Program-made: the position numbers and the translations under genes
Notes under the pieces: generated by a model
What the model was told of the DNA's origin: nothing
Databases searched by the model: none
Seen by the model: the letters and a program-made list of their open reading frames with translations, nothing else
Assembly (NCBI GenBank): GCA_014904845.1
Contig: MU119379.1
Span: forward strand, 52,105-116,104
DNA length: 64,000 nucleotides
DNA from: Acephala macrosclerotiorum
Lineage: Eukaryota > Ascomycota > Leotiomycetes > Helotiales > Mollisiaceae
Direction: 5' to 3'
Shown: piece after piece, positions 21,937-33,720 of the stretch
How the letters are laid out: each line of letters begins with the position of its first letter
Numbering within the stretch: position 1 is the first letter of the stretch

Positions 21937-23275
21937 ATGGGTTCAGTCGAACACCGTCCCACCATGAGCCCTCCAAGCATCAATTTTCCCTCGCAATAAT
22001 CGGCTCAGGGATCGGTGGTCTTGCTCTAGCAATCGGCCTTCTCGCCCAAAATGTCCCTTGCACAATCTACGAAGCAGCCCCGAAATTCGATGCTGTCAGT
22101 GCAGGTATCGGACTCGGTCCCAACGTCCTGAAAGCCATGGAACTTATGGATCCAAAGTTCGCCCGCCTGTGCGATGAGGTCAAAGTCGGGGATAGGAGTC
22201 CAGCAAGGCAGCACAAGCAGATTGAAATCTTGAGTGTTGAAGAAGGATTCGGGAGTAAATGAAGTTGGAAAGGAGGAAGTGTGGGACATCCGCAGTTTAA
22301 GAGGGGTAGTGCGCATCGGAGAGCGTAAGCTTCGACAAGAGGGTCATTGAGGTGCTGCGGGATATGAAGAGGAGGAAGATGGAACTGGTGTTTGCGAACG
22401 GAGAAAGAGCGGAGTATGATGTCATAATCGGTTGTGACGGGATCAAGAGTATAACGAGAGTTGTGCTTAGGGAGAGAGGGAGAGGTGGCTTGAAGAAGTA
22501 GCGGCCAAGTACTGCAATACGTATGTATATAGAGGGATCGCGCCTACGGCTGAGGCGAAGAAGATTATTGGTTCATACGCAGAATATACGAGGTGGTGGA
22601 TGGGAAGAGGAACTGGATAGGCCATGTATGCCATTTCTCAAGGAAGAGAAGCAAATATTGTTGCTTTTATTCAAGACCAAGATTCGTGGGAGGGAGAACA
22701 GGCAGCGAGGGAGGTGGTGAGAGAAGAGATGGAGGCAGAGTTCGAAGGTTTTGATACCAGACTTAAAGACCGGTTAGTTGTAAGCATAGCTCTTCAATCA
22801 AAGTTTTGCACGACTCAACTAGCTAATCTTCATGTCATGCAGTACGTGAAGCCCATGAAATGGCCGATGTTCCATCATCCAGACACTTCAACATATGTCA
22901 ACGGTCGTGTCTGTCTCCCCGGCGACTCGGCACACGCTTCCAGTCCTAGCCAAGTAGCAGGTGCGGGGCAGGGATTAGAGGATGTTTTGATACTGTCCAA
23001 GTTGCTTGGACTAATAACAAATTCATCGAAACTTGATACGGTATTGAAGGTGTATGATGCTATTCGCAGACCGCGAGCGCGAGGGATTGTAAATCTTACA
23101 AGCAAGCCGAGAAGTTGGTCTTGAGGAATTTCTCGTGCATTCAAAATTCGGGGATGATTGGTAGAAGATCACAGATGATGCGAACAAGATACTTCCTGAG
23201 CTTTGGTGGTATGATCTGGAAGGAGATGTCCGGATAGCAGAAAAAATGTTCTGGGATGCTGTAAGCTGGACAAGT
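21937..23275 (+). pseudogene. FAD-dependent monooxygenase (salicylate-hydroxylase-like) pseudogene
   Basis: From ATG 21,937 (MGSVEHRPT) a frameshift leads into FSLAIIGSGIGGLALAIGLL, the FAD-binding GxGxxG, followed by AAPKFDAVSAGIGLGPN. Later blocks are YVYRGIAPTAEAKKIIG, a TAG stop at about 22,618, then YAISQGREANIVAF and CLPGDSAHASSPSQVAGAGQ (the GD motif that binds the FAD ribityl), and an end near LPELWWYDLE. The family is group A flavoprotein monooxygenases that hydroxylate aromatic rings (salicylate 1-monooxygenase type). Several frame breaks and at least one stop make it non-functional. One intron-like segment near 22,775-22,842 may be genuine. Confidence 0.85.
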
Positions 23276-25393
23276 TGGGCTAGAGAAATGTTTCTAAACT
23301 TGTTAGGCTTCTCATAGAAGTTAGCGAGAATTCCTCAACATTTGAGAGCTTCATAGAGCCCATCAGAGCATAAATTGGCATGTTGTTGTGGGAGATCATT
23401 GAAGTAGCCTCCAAGTGGTTCGTCGGGAGTATTGCTTTAACTTGGGGTTCTAATTCAGCGGTAGCCAGCAGGATCCTTGAGCCTAGCCATACATCCTGGT
23501 CATGCGACTAATCAGTATCGTGCGGAATTCCGCATTCAGAACAGCTCGTGCTGTTCAAGTATCTGTCAAGTGTCAACAATCGAGCTATGGTAGCCTGAAT
23601 GGATCCGCGCGGCTTCGGCCTAAAATGTGTCTATTCTTTTCCTCGCATCGCAAAATTGACAACTTCAGTTGAAATAAAAAGCAATGCATCTCATTGACGG
23701 CTCGACGTTTCACCTGATCAACGGATATTCTACCCTTTTGGTAAAATTACCATAACTTCCTTTTCCTTTTTGGGCGAGGAGAAAAGCCGTTGCTCCAGTC
23801 TTTCCTAGTCTGGTCTCCCTCATGCCTATTAGATGACACTCGAGGATTTCAACAATCTACAATATATAGACCTAATTCATTGTTCATCCTAGAGGCACGA
23901 TGCTTCAACAGGCCGCTCGTGTGACTTTTAGGACTTGATAATTGTCACTAAGTCAAAATAATAACTATTCAAGGCTCTCTTCAGTTCTACGACGCTAGCT
24001 CAAAATGCCGGCGAGATCCGAACTCAAGTCGATAAAACGTGTACCCCAGATGCTGCAGCCATCCTGACCAATGGTCTCGCGTCGAAGAGTATCTGATTGG
24101 GGAAATGAAATCGGACATGTCATTGTTCCGATTGACGAGATTATGTCCTCTGCAGCCTGATGTCCTCGTCTTTCAAACCTTGAAGGCCAACCAGATGACA
24201 CTATCAGATAAGGTCCCAATGACGCCTACACGGGTGCTCTACCGCTCTGCACGGATTTCCTGATCGTAGTTGCACCAATCTTACTAGAATCTCTGGGATG
24301 TTGTCTCCGTTGAGTCCTAACACCGTCTGCTGGAACCTTCTATCGACTGATATTTAAAGTTAACAGTGTCCAATGATAGATAGGAGAAAATAGTTTCTCA
24401 TTTGTGTCTATGGGTTCAATCGTTGAAGTGTTCCGCCACGTAACTATTCAAGAACAAGCTTACCAATGGCCGAATATAGAATAATGAGTTAGTGTTATAG
24501 AGCTCCTGCTTTGCATCAATTAAAGACCTTTGCAACTTCTCGACCACCCTTGATGGACTCTCATGCGGGTTTTCAGAAATATTCTTGATGGACAACCAGG
24601 GTAGAATTATAAATATTCTACTCGAAAATTCGAGTGTTCCATCCACGGAGACCACGAATGAGGTCAAGGATCCTCCCTGCCATTGAGACTGGGGTCACAC
24701 TAGTCCACCAAAAGAAAAAGTCCGTTGGATGTAGTCAGAGGTTTGAACCAATAGCTGCGACTTTTTGACCTGCAAGTTGGCGGCTGGCGTCGAGGTCCAA
24801 GCACTCGTACCCGTTTCACCGATAGGCAGTGCATAGATGCTCATTGGACCGGAATAGTCAAAAAATTACTAACGACAGCGCCGTTTTAAGTTGCGCCTCG
24901 ACTTTTGTCTCAACTTCATCTGATCTCGGCTACACTGAGACAGCCGAATTTGAACGGCGCGATTGAGGCATATCGTCAGTCCAAGCCACGATCGGTGATC
25001 CTCACTGGCTCTGAGACGTTTAGCAAAACTTTAAACCTGGTAAGACGGTGCGTGTAAGCTCCCCCACCACCGAACCATTCTGTCGATAACCGGTCAAAAA
25101 CCATTCCAGACCCACATTCAGAATTCTCAAGGCTTAGACGACGTTGAACAAGCATGATCGACACTTGCATATTTCTTCATCCCGTATACTTATTGGAACT
25201 TGCCATCACGAACTGCTGTCCCGTGGACGATCGTTAAGAGTTTTTAAAACGGCTTCCCAGTGCTCACAACACGTTATACCTCAAGCATCGCTCCCCGCTG
25301 CAAACCATTCATCTTAAATCAATAGCTTCATCCCATCTAAGTTCTGCATCGCTTTATATGTCTACATTCATCTTTTCGACAGCTTAAATCGCC
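23276..25393. other. Region without recognised gene
   Basis: Two kilobases of ordinary composition. A minus-strand frame at 24,416-24,667 looks mildly coding (SSRIFIILPWLSIKNI, then SRVVEKLQRSLIDAKQ) but has no family I know. The last 150 bases before 25,394 should hold the promoter of the Zn2Cys6 gene. Confidence 0.4.
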
Positions 25394-27318
25394 ATGGTTA
25401 ACATCGGAAAGCCATCGACTGGCTGTCACATGTGTCGGAAGCGTCGTATTAAGGTATGCAAGCTCTTCTAAGATCATTTGAACAACTTCTACAAAGTACT
25501 TTTGGTCCTACTACAGTATAGTGAGCTAAAAATAAATAGTGCGATGAAGGGAAACCCGGCTGCATGCGGTGCCAGAAGTCTAAAAGAACATGCCCTGGGT
25601 ATAGAGATCTTTTGCAGTTACAACTCTCCAATGGAGCAAAGTCAGCAAAGAAGCAACGATACGGGTGCAACGAAGGATACGAGACTTCTGATATCTTCGC
25701 TAGAGTGTTTCTTCCCGCTAAACTCTCGCCTACTTCGAATCAAGAGAATGCCATCACCTCAATCAATGGATTCCTCAAAGAGAGGAACCGACTCTGCAAA
25801 CCAAACTTGACTTCATTCCCCTTGACAACTCCGATAGAGGAACGAGCTGCGTGCTTCTTTTTTGCAGATCATGTACTACTGCCTAAACAGGAGACACGCG
25901 GAAGGGGTCATATAGACTGGGTACTCTACTTCAGTCGACTTGAGAAGACGAACTCCCCCTTCCAACTTGCACTTTCTGCTGCTAGTTTGGCTAGCTACGG
26001 AGCTCGGTCGAAGACAAAAGCACTGCTTCCAAGAGCACATCAAGATTATATCAAATCACTCAAAGAGATCAACGCGGCATTGTTGGATCACGAGGCAGCA
26101 ATGGACGACTCCATCTTGGCCTCAATTCTGCTTCTTGTGACGTTTGAGGTAAGTATCGGTGCGCTGAACAGTTCTAAGAAAGTCTAACATACGATATAGC
26201 AAGTGACACTATTCGAAATGAGTCTCAATGGATGGTGTTCTCACATCGAGGGCGCTGTGGCTTTAGTCAAATATCGAGGGGAGGAATCTTTCGATACACC
26301 AACAGGTCGGAACTTGTTCAACGCAGTCAGAGAAGTCATGGTAAGGCATTCCGTCGCGGTCTCAGATCATACTGACCAGCCCTAGACTATCCATTTCATA
26401 GCTATGGCGAAGCCGATAGATCCATCGATTGATTGGTTGTATCATACACCTTCAGATGACTTTGAGCGAAAATATGCTGAGTTGAATCTCCGGCTTGTAA
26501 ACTTGCGGGCAGAGAACAACAGTGTCACCACGCAGGTACCGCGGAACGCCCACAGTACCGTGAAGGTTGTGGAACTACTACAGAAAGCCAAAGCACTTGA
26601 AGAAGAATACCGCCAATGGTACAATTCGCTTCCTTCCTCATCGGACTCCGCTATGGCTTGGGTGGATGATGAGAACACAGACGCAAAGCTTACGATGTTG
26701 ATAACCCACCCGGGAAGGGTAGACCGGTATGAAGAATTGGGTGTGGCCTACGTATACAACGTTGCACGATCGTCCCAGATCTTGATCTGGACAGTTATCC
26801 TCCGCTGCGTCGCGTGGTTAAGCAACCCCACCGATTACAAGATATCGACCGAGTTCAGAGATGGTTCTCGGATTTGCCGTGAACTTATCCAAGACATTGT
26901 TTCGAGCATTCCTTACTTCTTCATCTGGGACCAAGACACCAGTACAGTTGTTGCGGATAAGATTCGATCTTCCTGTGAGAGTGTTGCTTTGAGCGGAGTA
27001 TCGGCAACTTTCTTGATGTGGCCTCTTTACGTGGCGGGCGCCTCCGACTTTGCTACAATGTCTCAGCGTATTTTTACGAGGGGAAAATTGGCTTTCATAG
27101 CTAAGTCGGTGGGAATTAGTCAAGCTACTTTAATGCTCCAGGTACCTCTCTCTGGTTTCGCACTAATTAATTCATTGTCCCTAATCCCGACGTCACTTAG
27201 ATATCGTTACCGCATCCCTCAGCATACATTGCTCAAGATCGCGGAGAGCTTCCCAGATTTGATACACCCCCAAAAAGTAAGTCTGCTGGTATCTCAACAC
27301 ATGTCAAGTTCTCGCTGA
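25394..27318 (+). CDS. Zn2Cys6 (fungal GAL4-type) transcription factor
   Basis: Exons 25,394-25,453, 25,540-26,148, 26,200-26,340 and 26,386 onward keep phase; the introns carry GTATGC, GTAAGT and GTAAGG donors. Residues 11-38 are a perfect C-x2-C-x6-C-x6-C-x2-C-x6-C cluster (CHMCRKRRIK | CDEGKPGCMRCQKSKRTC), split by the first intron, as in many fungal regulators. A middle homology region follows (CFFFADHVLL, then HIEGAVALVKYRG). The 3' end is unclear: a possible intron at 27,142-27,200 would change the frame of the last part, so the stop given is that of the unspliced frame. It has no visible lesion and lies within the decayed metabolic cluster, whose regulator it may have been. Confidence 0.7.
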
Positions 27319-27544
27319 CCGGCTATCAAGAGTGAGATCAACTTGCCACCTACCAAAGATAAAGAGAGTGGTTGTTTAGAGACAATGTCCAATGGCAGAG
27401 GAATCAACTGGGCGAAGGAAAGGGTAACACAGCACCGACCTTCCTATAACAATAGGTATGCATAAATCAGCGCTCTGTAATGTTCTAAGATACATTCGTC
27501 GGCTCCCCCCAACAAAAAAAACCTTGCTATGGATTTGAATTAGT

Positions 27545-28640
27545 ATTCGTACTACAAGTTGAGCCACACGACGACTTACACTGGGATATATGCATTCACA
27601 GAATTCTCCTCCAACTGTTGCATTGTTGAGTTCAGAAATGCTCTAAAACCCTCAAGAGACCAGCCCAAAGCTCCCATCACCTTCCAACTAGCAGCTGGAA
27701 ACCCATATCGCAAGTTGGCAATGAAATACTAGCTGATCAACTGGTAATATTCTCCCTTCGCCCAAGATCCAGTCGGAGTGTAGAAGTCAATTTCATTTCA
27801 ACAACGTCTGCAAGGCGAATATCTTCCATCCAGAGTTTATAATGCTGAAGATTAGTCCATGCACGTCCTGACTTCGCGGCTCCTAAGACAACTATCTTTC
27901 TCCACTTGCATAAGGCCGAAATTATAGGAGGGTCTCCGGCAAACCTAGAAAAAGAGGAGTTAGCATCTCTACTCCTAAGAGTTTGTGATAAGATTTTCCT
28001 GCTGTGAACATACTGGAGAGGGAAGAATCTATCCTGCATTCCGAGATGACTGCGAGTTTGAGAGCTTTGAAAGCATGACGGAGAATCACTCTCGGGCCTT
28101 TGAAGCAAGGCATGAGAGATCGGCCGTGGTTGAGATCGAATCTGTTTGGGGGGTTCCATTCTTCTTCTGCGTCGGCGACTTGAAAACGACAATTTGTTGA
28201 GATACTTGATGACCGATCAGTATACTTATAAAAGACATTTAGAGATCGGTCACCTTGCAGGATGCATGCTATTTAAATATGTTCCAAGCACTCGAGCACT
28301 GTGGTGCTCGTTGGCGAAGTTAATGGCCCAAATACCAGTACCAGTTCCAACATCGAGAACGTTCTGGGGATTGTCACCTAGTGGTGCGGGGCGAAGATTT
28401 CCTCTGAAAGCAATCTGTATCCCTTTGTGTTGTAAGTCTGGCGCTCTGTCAACGAGTGCTTATCCCTTATGGATCATAATGCACATAATCTCTCTTGTTC
28501 TTGCTGCTTCTTCAGTCAACTGGTATCTTGTCTCCGGAACGATGCTGTCCCAAATTATGACTCATTCCTCTTGAGCTACTTGATTTAGCGCTCCACTAAC
28601 CTTATCATTTGGCAAAGGATATTCTACAAAGTTAGCCCAC
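27545..28640 (-). pseudogene. SAM-dependent methyltransferase (TAM/LaeA-like) pseudogene
   Basis: On the minus strand: WDSIVPETRYQLTEEAART, then the SAM-binding motif NVLDVGTGTGIWAINFA (28,370-28,320), SARVLGTYL, DAEEEWNPPKQ-like sequence, SLMPCFKGPRVILRHAFKAL, VLGAAKSGRAWTNLQHYKLW, FYTPTGSWAKGEYYQL and GALGWSLEGFRAFLN. These blocks follow the order of fungal TAM-domain methyltransferases (secondary-metabolism type), but lie in three frames with several stops. The original would have had about 320-350 residues. It lies tail to tail with the Zn2Cys6 gene. Confidence 0.8.
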
Positions 28641-29584
28641 TCTCTGATATTGTCTTAGAAGACTCATTTCATGATACGTCCTCCCGTTGCCACTAGGCTT
28701 CTCCGCTGTCCCCAACCTAGTTCCTCTTCACGTCCTTGAAGTATCCCACTGTGCATTTTGGCAAGAAATGCAGATACTTCCTCGATTCCAACTTGACTTG
28801 CTGCAGATAATTCTTCATCCTGTAACTGTTGAGTTAGCAATGGAAAGGACAGAAATGTTAGGATAGAAGAGAGGCACATTATGGGAATCATAGTCGATAT
28901 CAGGAAGACGGGAGTATTATCGGGTCCCGAGCTAATGAAGCCGGGTTTTGTGACGATCTTGTGGGCCTAGGTTGCCATTTGTATTAAACCTTATCGTCCG
29001 TTCCTTGATATTCCCCAGTTACCCTTGAAAGCAAATCAAGCCTAGTGATAGAATTACAGAAGGAATTAAAAACCAAACTTAAGCAAAAGTTATGGATATA
29101 CCCGAGTAAACCCGGAGGACCTTCTCGTAGGGTAGCACCCGACGATGGATTTTTTATACCTACCCGGTAAATACTCACGATTTTGACAGGTACCGGATAG
29201 CCAGTATATTAAACATTACTGGGCTGGGTAACCCACCGGCCGAGGCACTGGGCGCCTCCGGGCTTACCCGGCCCCAAAAGTCTGCTAAAACAGGAAGGCA
29301 ACCGTTCAGGGCGGGGTAGCTGAAGAAATTGGCGCTCAAGCTGAAGCACACTTAGAAACAGGGACATTAATAATAGCGCCTGCATTCCTGCACGCTGTTC
29401 TGAACCAGGATAGAATCTCGTTGGAGAAGCGTCCAAAATGGGCGATTCATCCAAGAAGGCATTTTATGATTAAATTGGGATGCGAAACTTGTCCGGGGTT
29501 GAGAACTGATTCAGTAAGAAGGGAAGAGGTCGATCACGTGCCAAACTACCCCGCCATTACCTACCCCTCCACCAGCCCCAGCGC
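28641..29584. other. Intergenic, with an ACCCGG-rich patch
   Basis: A minus-strand frame at 28,664-28,891 (EEVSAFLAKMHSGILQGREE) looks partly coding but is not recognised. At 29,098-29,275 the motif ACCCGG or its complement recurs (ACCCGAGTAAACCCGG, CTACCCGGTAAA, GTACCGG, CTTACCCGG), which suggests an old repeat element. No open reading frame there. Confidence 0.35.
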
Positions 29585-31549
29585 TCACAGCTCAGGGTGA
29601 TGAACGCCATTATGCCCATTCCCGTTCTCATAATGTACGCCATTCCCATTCACAAATGGATTCAACGCGAACACCGCCCTCAACGCCGAAATACTAGGAG
29701 AGAAGAAATACTCTCCTCCTTTACTAATAACCCACTCAACCGGCAAGTCAAGACTCGCATTCGGATCATTGGGATTTGCAGCGGTGCCGATATCCATGGT
29801 ACGGTCTCCTCCAGTTGGAGCTTGACCGATGATGGCGTCGAAGCCGGGGGTGGGGACTTTGGTGCGTCCGAATGGGAAGGCGGGGTTGTTTGCCCAGGCT
29901 ACGAGTTGTCAACTCATCTATCATCCCCGTTCCTGGTATTCCATTCTCAAAAAAGAGGAAGCTTACATTTCTGCAAAAACTGAAACCCAACCGCAATCTG
30001 GCTCTGATAACACTTAAACAACAACCCTCTATCAAGCACCGTCTTCTGATTCTGCTTCTCAATCGGAGAAACCTCGGGTCCGAACGGAATTCCACGTCGA
30101 AGGATGCGTCGCTTCTCAGCGACGTCGGGAGTGAAGTCTCCGCGAGGATTGGTCTTGCGGATATGTGCTGCGAAGGGGCAGCGTTCTTGGGATTGGGCGT
30201 CGAAGGTGAAATGGTTGATTTTGATGGGGTCTGCTGCTAGGGCGGGGTCGTCGTGGAGAGGGGTGAGGTCGACGGGCGCACCTTTTGGGGAGTGTTAGTG
30301 AGATGGACTTTGCTAAGAGGAGTGAAGTGAAGCAGGGGAGGGAAGGCACGTACCGCTCTTCCAACGACCGACGAGACGAGCGCCGAGGAAGTCTTGTGGA
30401 GCACCTAGAGGATTCTTGGCGTCAATGAAAGCCTGGAACTCGGGAACTTGTTGAGTGAGGTATCGGAAAGCCATGAAACTTCCGTCGAGTGCCCAAGCCG
30501 GTCGTGGATCCGTGGTGACATCTCCATTGCGGCTGCACAGAATAAGTCCCTGTGGGATTGGGGCTTCGACCGGGTTTGGGTCGGGGCTTTTGTCGATGCC
30601 TTGAATGTTTGGTTGGGAAACACCGTCGAGATAGCCGAAGCTGTGTTACATCGGTTATCTGTACAGCACTTTATGCGCAGAGGAAGAGTGACTTACTGTT
30701 CATGGCCATTCTGATTTCCAGGACGAACGTTGCCGATGATGAGCTTCACTTCGTTGACAGTGGACCCAAGAACCCATTTCAGCTCAGCATATCGCTCATG
30801 AATAGTTGCTAGACTCTCGCCAGTGATGAAGATCAAGGCATGGATGTCTTGTTTGAACTCTGGAAGCCACTTGTCTGCTTGGTCATTGAGATTGGTGATA
30901 CCGTTGAACATTCCCGTTTGGAAGGGGTCAGTGGTGGAGTTGGTGATAGGATCAGCGATGCCCATCTAACCCGTCATGTGAGCAAGACAGCACGACTTGA
31001 GGATAGAGTATTGTTTTCAATATCGCAGCCTTGCTCGAACTATTTCAGATCTAATTGACCTGAACTGAGCATCCAGTCCACAAAACGACTGGATGAGGTC
31101 AAGGAAGTACAGACGGGATGGGGAGATCCAAACAGTAGCGGAGAGGCCATCATACCTTGACGAGACCCTTGTGCGAGAAGCCAATGTTGACACCACTCAG
31201 CTTGAGCAGCTGTCCATTGAAAGCTGGAGAGTTCTTGTAATGGTCGATCTGGTCTTGATCTCTCTGCGCCTGGGCGGCAGATGTGACGAGAGGCAAGAGC
31301 CTGAAGAGCCTGGTGCGAAATTGATTGACTTGGCCATCGCGGATTTGGATGAACCAATATGCTTCGAACTTCTTTGGGAGGCCGGGGCTGTCATGATCAG
31401 CCAAAGCACTAACGATGTGGGGAGACTAGGTAGTCTTACAAGATGTCACCTTGGATATTGTGTAGATCAAGAGGAGGAAGGGTAGCAGGAAGGGCCGTAG
31501 TGGGTGGGACTGGTGAGGCAGCAGGAGTGGTAGCCGGAGGAGAAGACAT
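29585..31549 (-). CDS. DyP-type (dye-decolorising) heme peroxidase
   Basis: Six exons on the minus strand, 31,549-31,440, 31,387-31,156, 30,965-30,697, 30,640-30,354, 30,281-29,967 and 29,898-29,585, give 508 residues in one phase, so the gene is intact. The family landmarks are present: NIQGDILFPGLPKK near the N-terminus; the GxxDG motif as FGYLDG at residues 205-210 with the distal catalytic Asp209; and CPFAAHIRKTNPR with the proximal heme ligand His339. FGRTKVPTPGFDAIIG and GGEYFFSPSI follow toward the C-terminus. DyP enzymes use hydrogen peroxide to oxidise bulky aromatic substrates. The N-terminus (Ala/Pro-rich) is not a clear signal peptide, so an intracellular site is likely. Intron 2 is long (190 bp); the others are 52-72 bp. 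Confidence 0.93.
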
Positions 31550-33504
31550 TGTTGAAGGTGTCAGATGTTGCAGAGTAACGTGAACAGTTTGTGCAAGGTG
31601 GGAAAGTTTCACAGCTGGTGGGATTTGGAAGAGACGAGATGCTATGGGTTCTTAGGCGGGCAGCTCTACTTATGGACGTGGAAAGCAAGTGATGGGTACA
31701 AAAAAGCAACAGGCAAATATCGACACCCAAAAACAGAAGCGCTGGCGCAACGCCGTGGAGCTTCTATGTCAGCAGTCTCAATAGGCCTGCGCCCACCTGA
31801 AGACGCAAGGCGCCAAAGGGGTGCGGGCTGAGGCTCGCCCTCGCATCTGTTCCATAGACCGGCTTTTTCCGTTCCTATCACACGAAAAGCTTCACGCAGA
31901 GCGATTGCTCCAAACGCCTCGATAGAGGAAAGTAGCAAGTCCTTCTGCCTGTTGAAACATTGTGTGAACATATAAAAGTCGACGCGTCGTATGGTAGGTT
32001 AAGATTTTCTTCAAGCCACTAGGAAGACAGAGAGCTAGGTTCTGGAGCACTTCTCCTCAGAACACACCGGCGGGGCGTTTCATACGCAGCCTTGTGGATC
32101 AGCAAGCGAATAAAAGGGCAGATGTGGTAATACGGGACTTTAATGACAGTCATTAGGAATCGGTCCGCTTGGACTGGGAAAGCAATCGCAGGATATGGCG
32201 TCCATTCGCTCGAGGATATGAACGAGGCTGGAGCTGAATGTCAGACAGGAGGTGGCGTTTGGAGAGGGGGGGGGGGTAGATAATCGCAGCCTTATCCGAT
32301 GCCCCGTGTCGTGGGATTGGCTGGCGCGTGAGCATTGTAAAAGCACATCGCGATTATGTGCTGACCCCGTCTTGGCGCAACGCAAAACTTCTCTTTCCGC
32401 AGGCAACAGGCAGAATTGGGGAGGCTTTCAGCTGGGTTTGGAAAAATGGTGCGGCATCCAACATGTGTTTTTACTCATAAAAATATAGATCATATAAGCT
32501 GACAAACCTTGTCTTGGCGATGGATGGACTCGTTTCCGCTCTTGGACGCGGGTTAAACTTTCTTGCCACAAGACAAGCACCCTAGACGATGAATGCCTCG
32601 AAATTTAGGGACGACGCGCTGGACACAGTGATGGAACCTCATGAACCATCGCTTGAGGCGCAACTCCCTTGATAATCGATAGGCAGGATGGAGGACGAAT
32701 AATCAGCAATAGTTTTGAAACCTACGGTCGCTCGGAGAACGTGTGAGGCTGATCCTCGGAAATAGATGTTGATGAGAACAGTGTGCTAACACGGCCGCTT
32801 GCAAGACGACGTTCGAGACTATCGGTGAGAGATTGCAGGAGAAGGAAGCATTCATCAGCTATTGAGCGTGTTGTACGTGTCGCGACAACAGATGAAAGAA
32901 AAGAGGGCTCGATGTGAATGAAGACTGAAAAGAAAGTTTGATGAGGTGACGAGGTTGGAGATGTTAGCGGAACGCTAGGACATATTCGTCTAAATCCATA
33001 TTCCACCACGTGCTCGCAGTCCGTTGCACTTTCCAAAGGAGCCTTCAGGTTTAGAAGTTCAAAGAATATATACCCAAAAACGGTCTTGGCGGTCGAAGTG
33101 TACTTGCAGGGTGCTTCCGAAGCATATAGCTTAGCTATGTGGCCAAAATCCCAAGCCAACTTTCCTTAAAGAGGATGAAGTGATGGGATGTGAGAATGAT
33201 CAAGGTCTCCTCATATCCCGTTCCTGAGATCAGCGCAGGGGCAACGAAAGAGCCAACGCAGAGATTTTCACTTCAAGCTGAATAATAGTTGCAAGTATTG
33301 GCAGGGGAGCTCGAAGATATATTTCGATACTGCCAGGCGGTGTCCGCAAGCGAGGTCACGTGTTTCTGCCAGCTCATCCGCATGCATGCCAGCTTCACCT
33401 GAAACCTAACCTCATACAACAACTCATCCTATCTCTATCCTGTTCAACTTCCGTTTGGTCAACGTTGCAGATCGTCAGCCTCACGAAGCTTCTGATTCAC
33501 TGAA
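31550..33504. other. Intergenic region, no confident gene
   Basis: Two kilobases between the DyP start and the coiled-coil gene. Minus-strand frames at 31,666-31,971 and 32,722-33,159 have no recognisable features. A run of ten G lies near 32,268. This stretch must hold two divergent promoters. Confidence 0.4.
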
Positions 33505-33720
33505 ATGTCTTATCACGGGACATGCATTGATGCGTTTGATCACCCCATCGCTTGTCGGCGTGTGCCACGACACACTGTGGCTCCACCCGACGAAAAACAA
33601 ACGCGGCCCGAAAAATTACTCAGAAGATGCGTGCATAAAGATGTACAACCTCCCCCCGACCGGGACTCGATTTTTTTTCACAAACCCCATTCTCATGACC
33701 ACACGACGGCATGTCGATGA
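33505..33720 (+). CDS. Upstream open frame overlapping the coiled-coil gene start
   Basis: A 71-codon frame (MSYHGTCIDAFDHPIACRRV and on) that ends 10 bases inside the next gene. It could be a translational control uORF or a former 5' exon of the coiled-coil gene, cut off by a frame change in the run of eight T near 33,670. I do not recognise the peptide. Confidence 0.3.
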   Translation: MSYHGTCIDAFDHPIACRRVPRHTVAPPDEKQTRPEKLLRRCVHKDVQPPPDRDSIFFHKPHSHDHTTACR

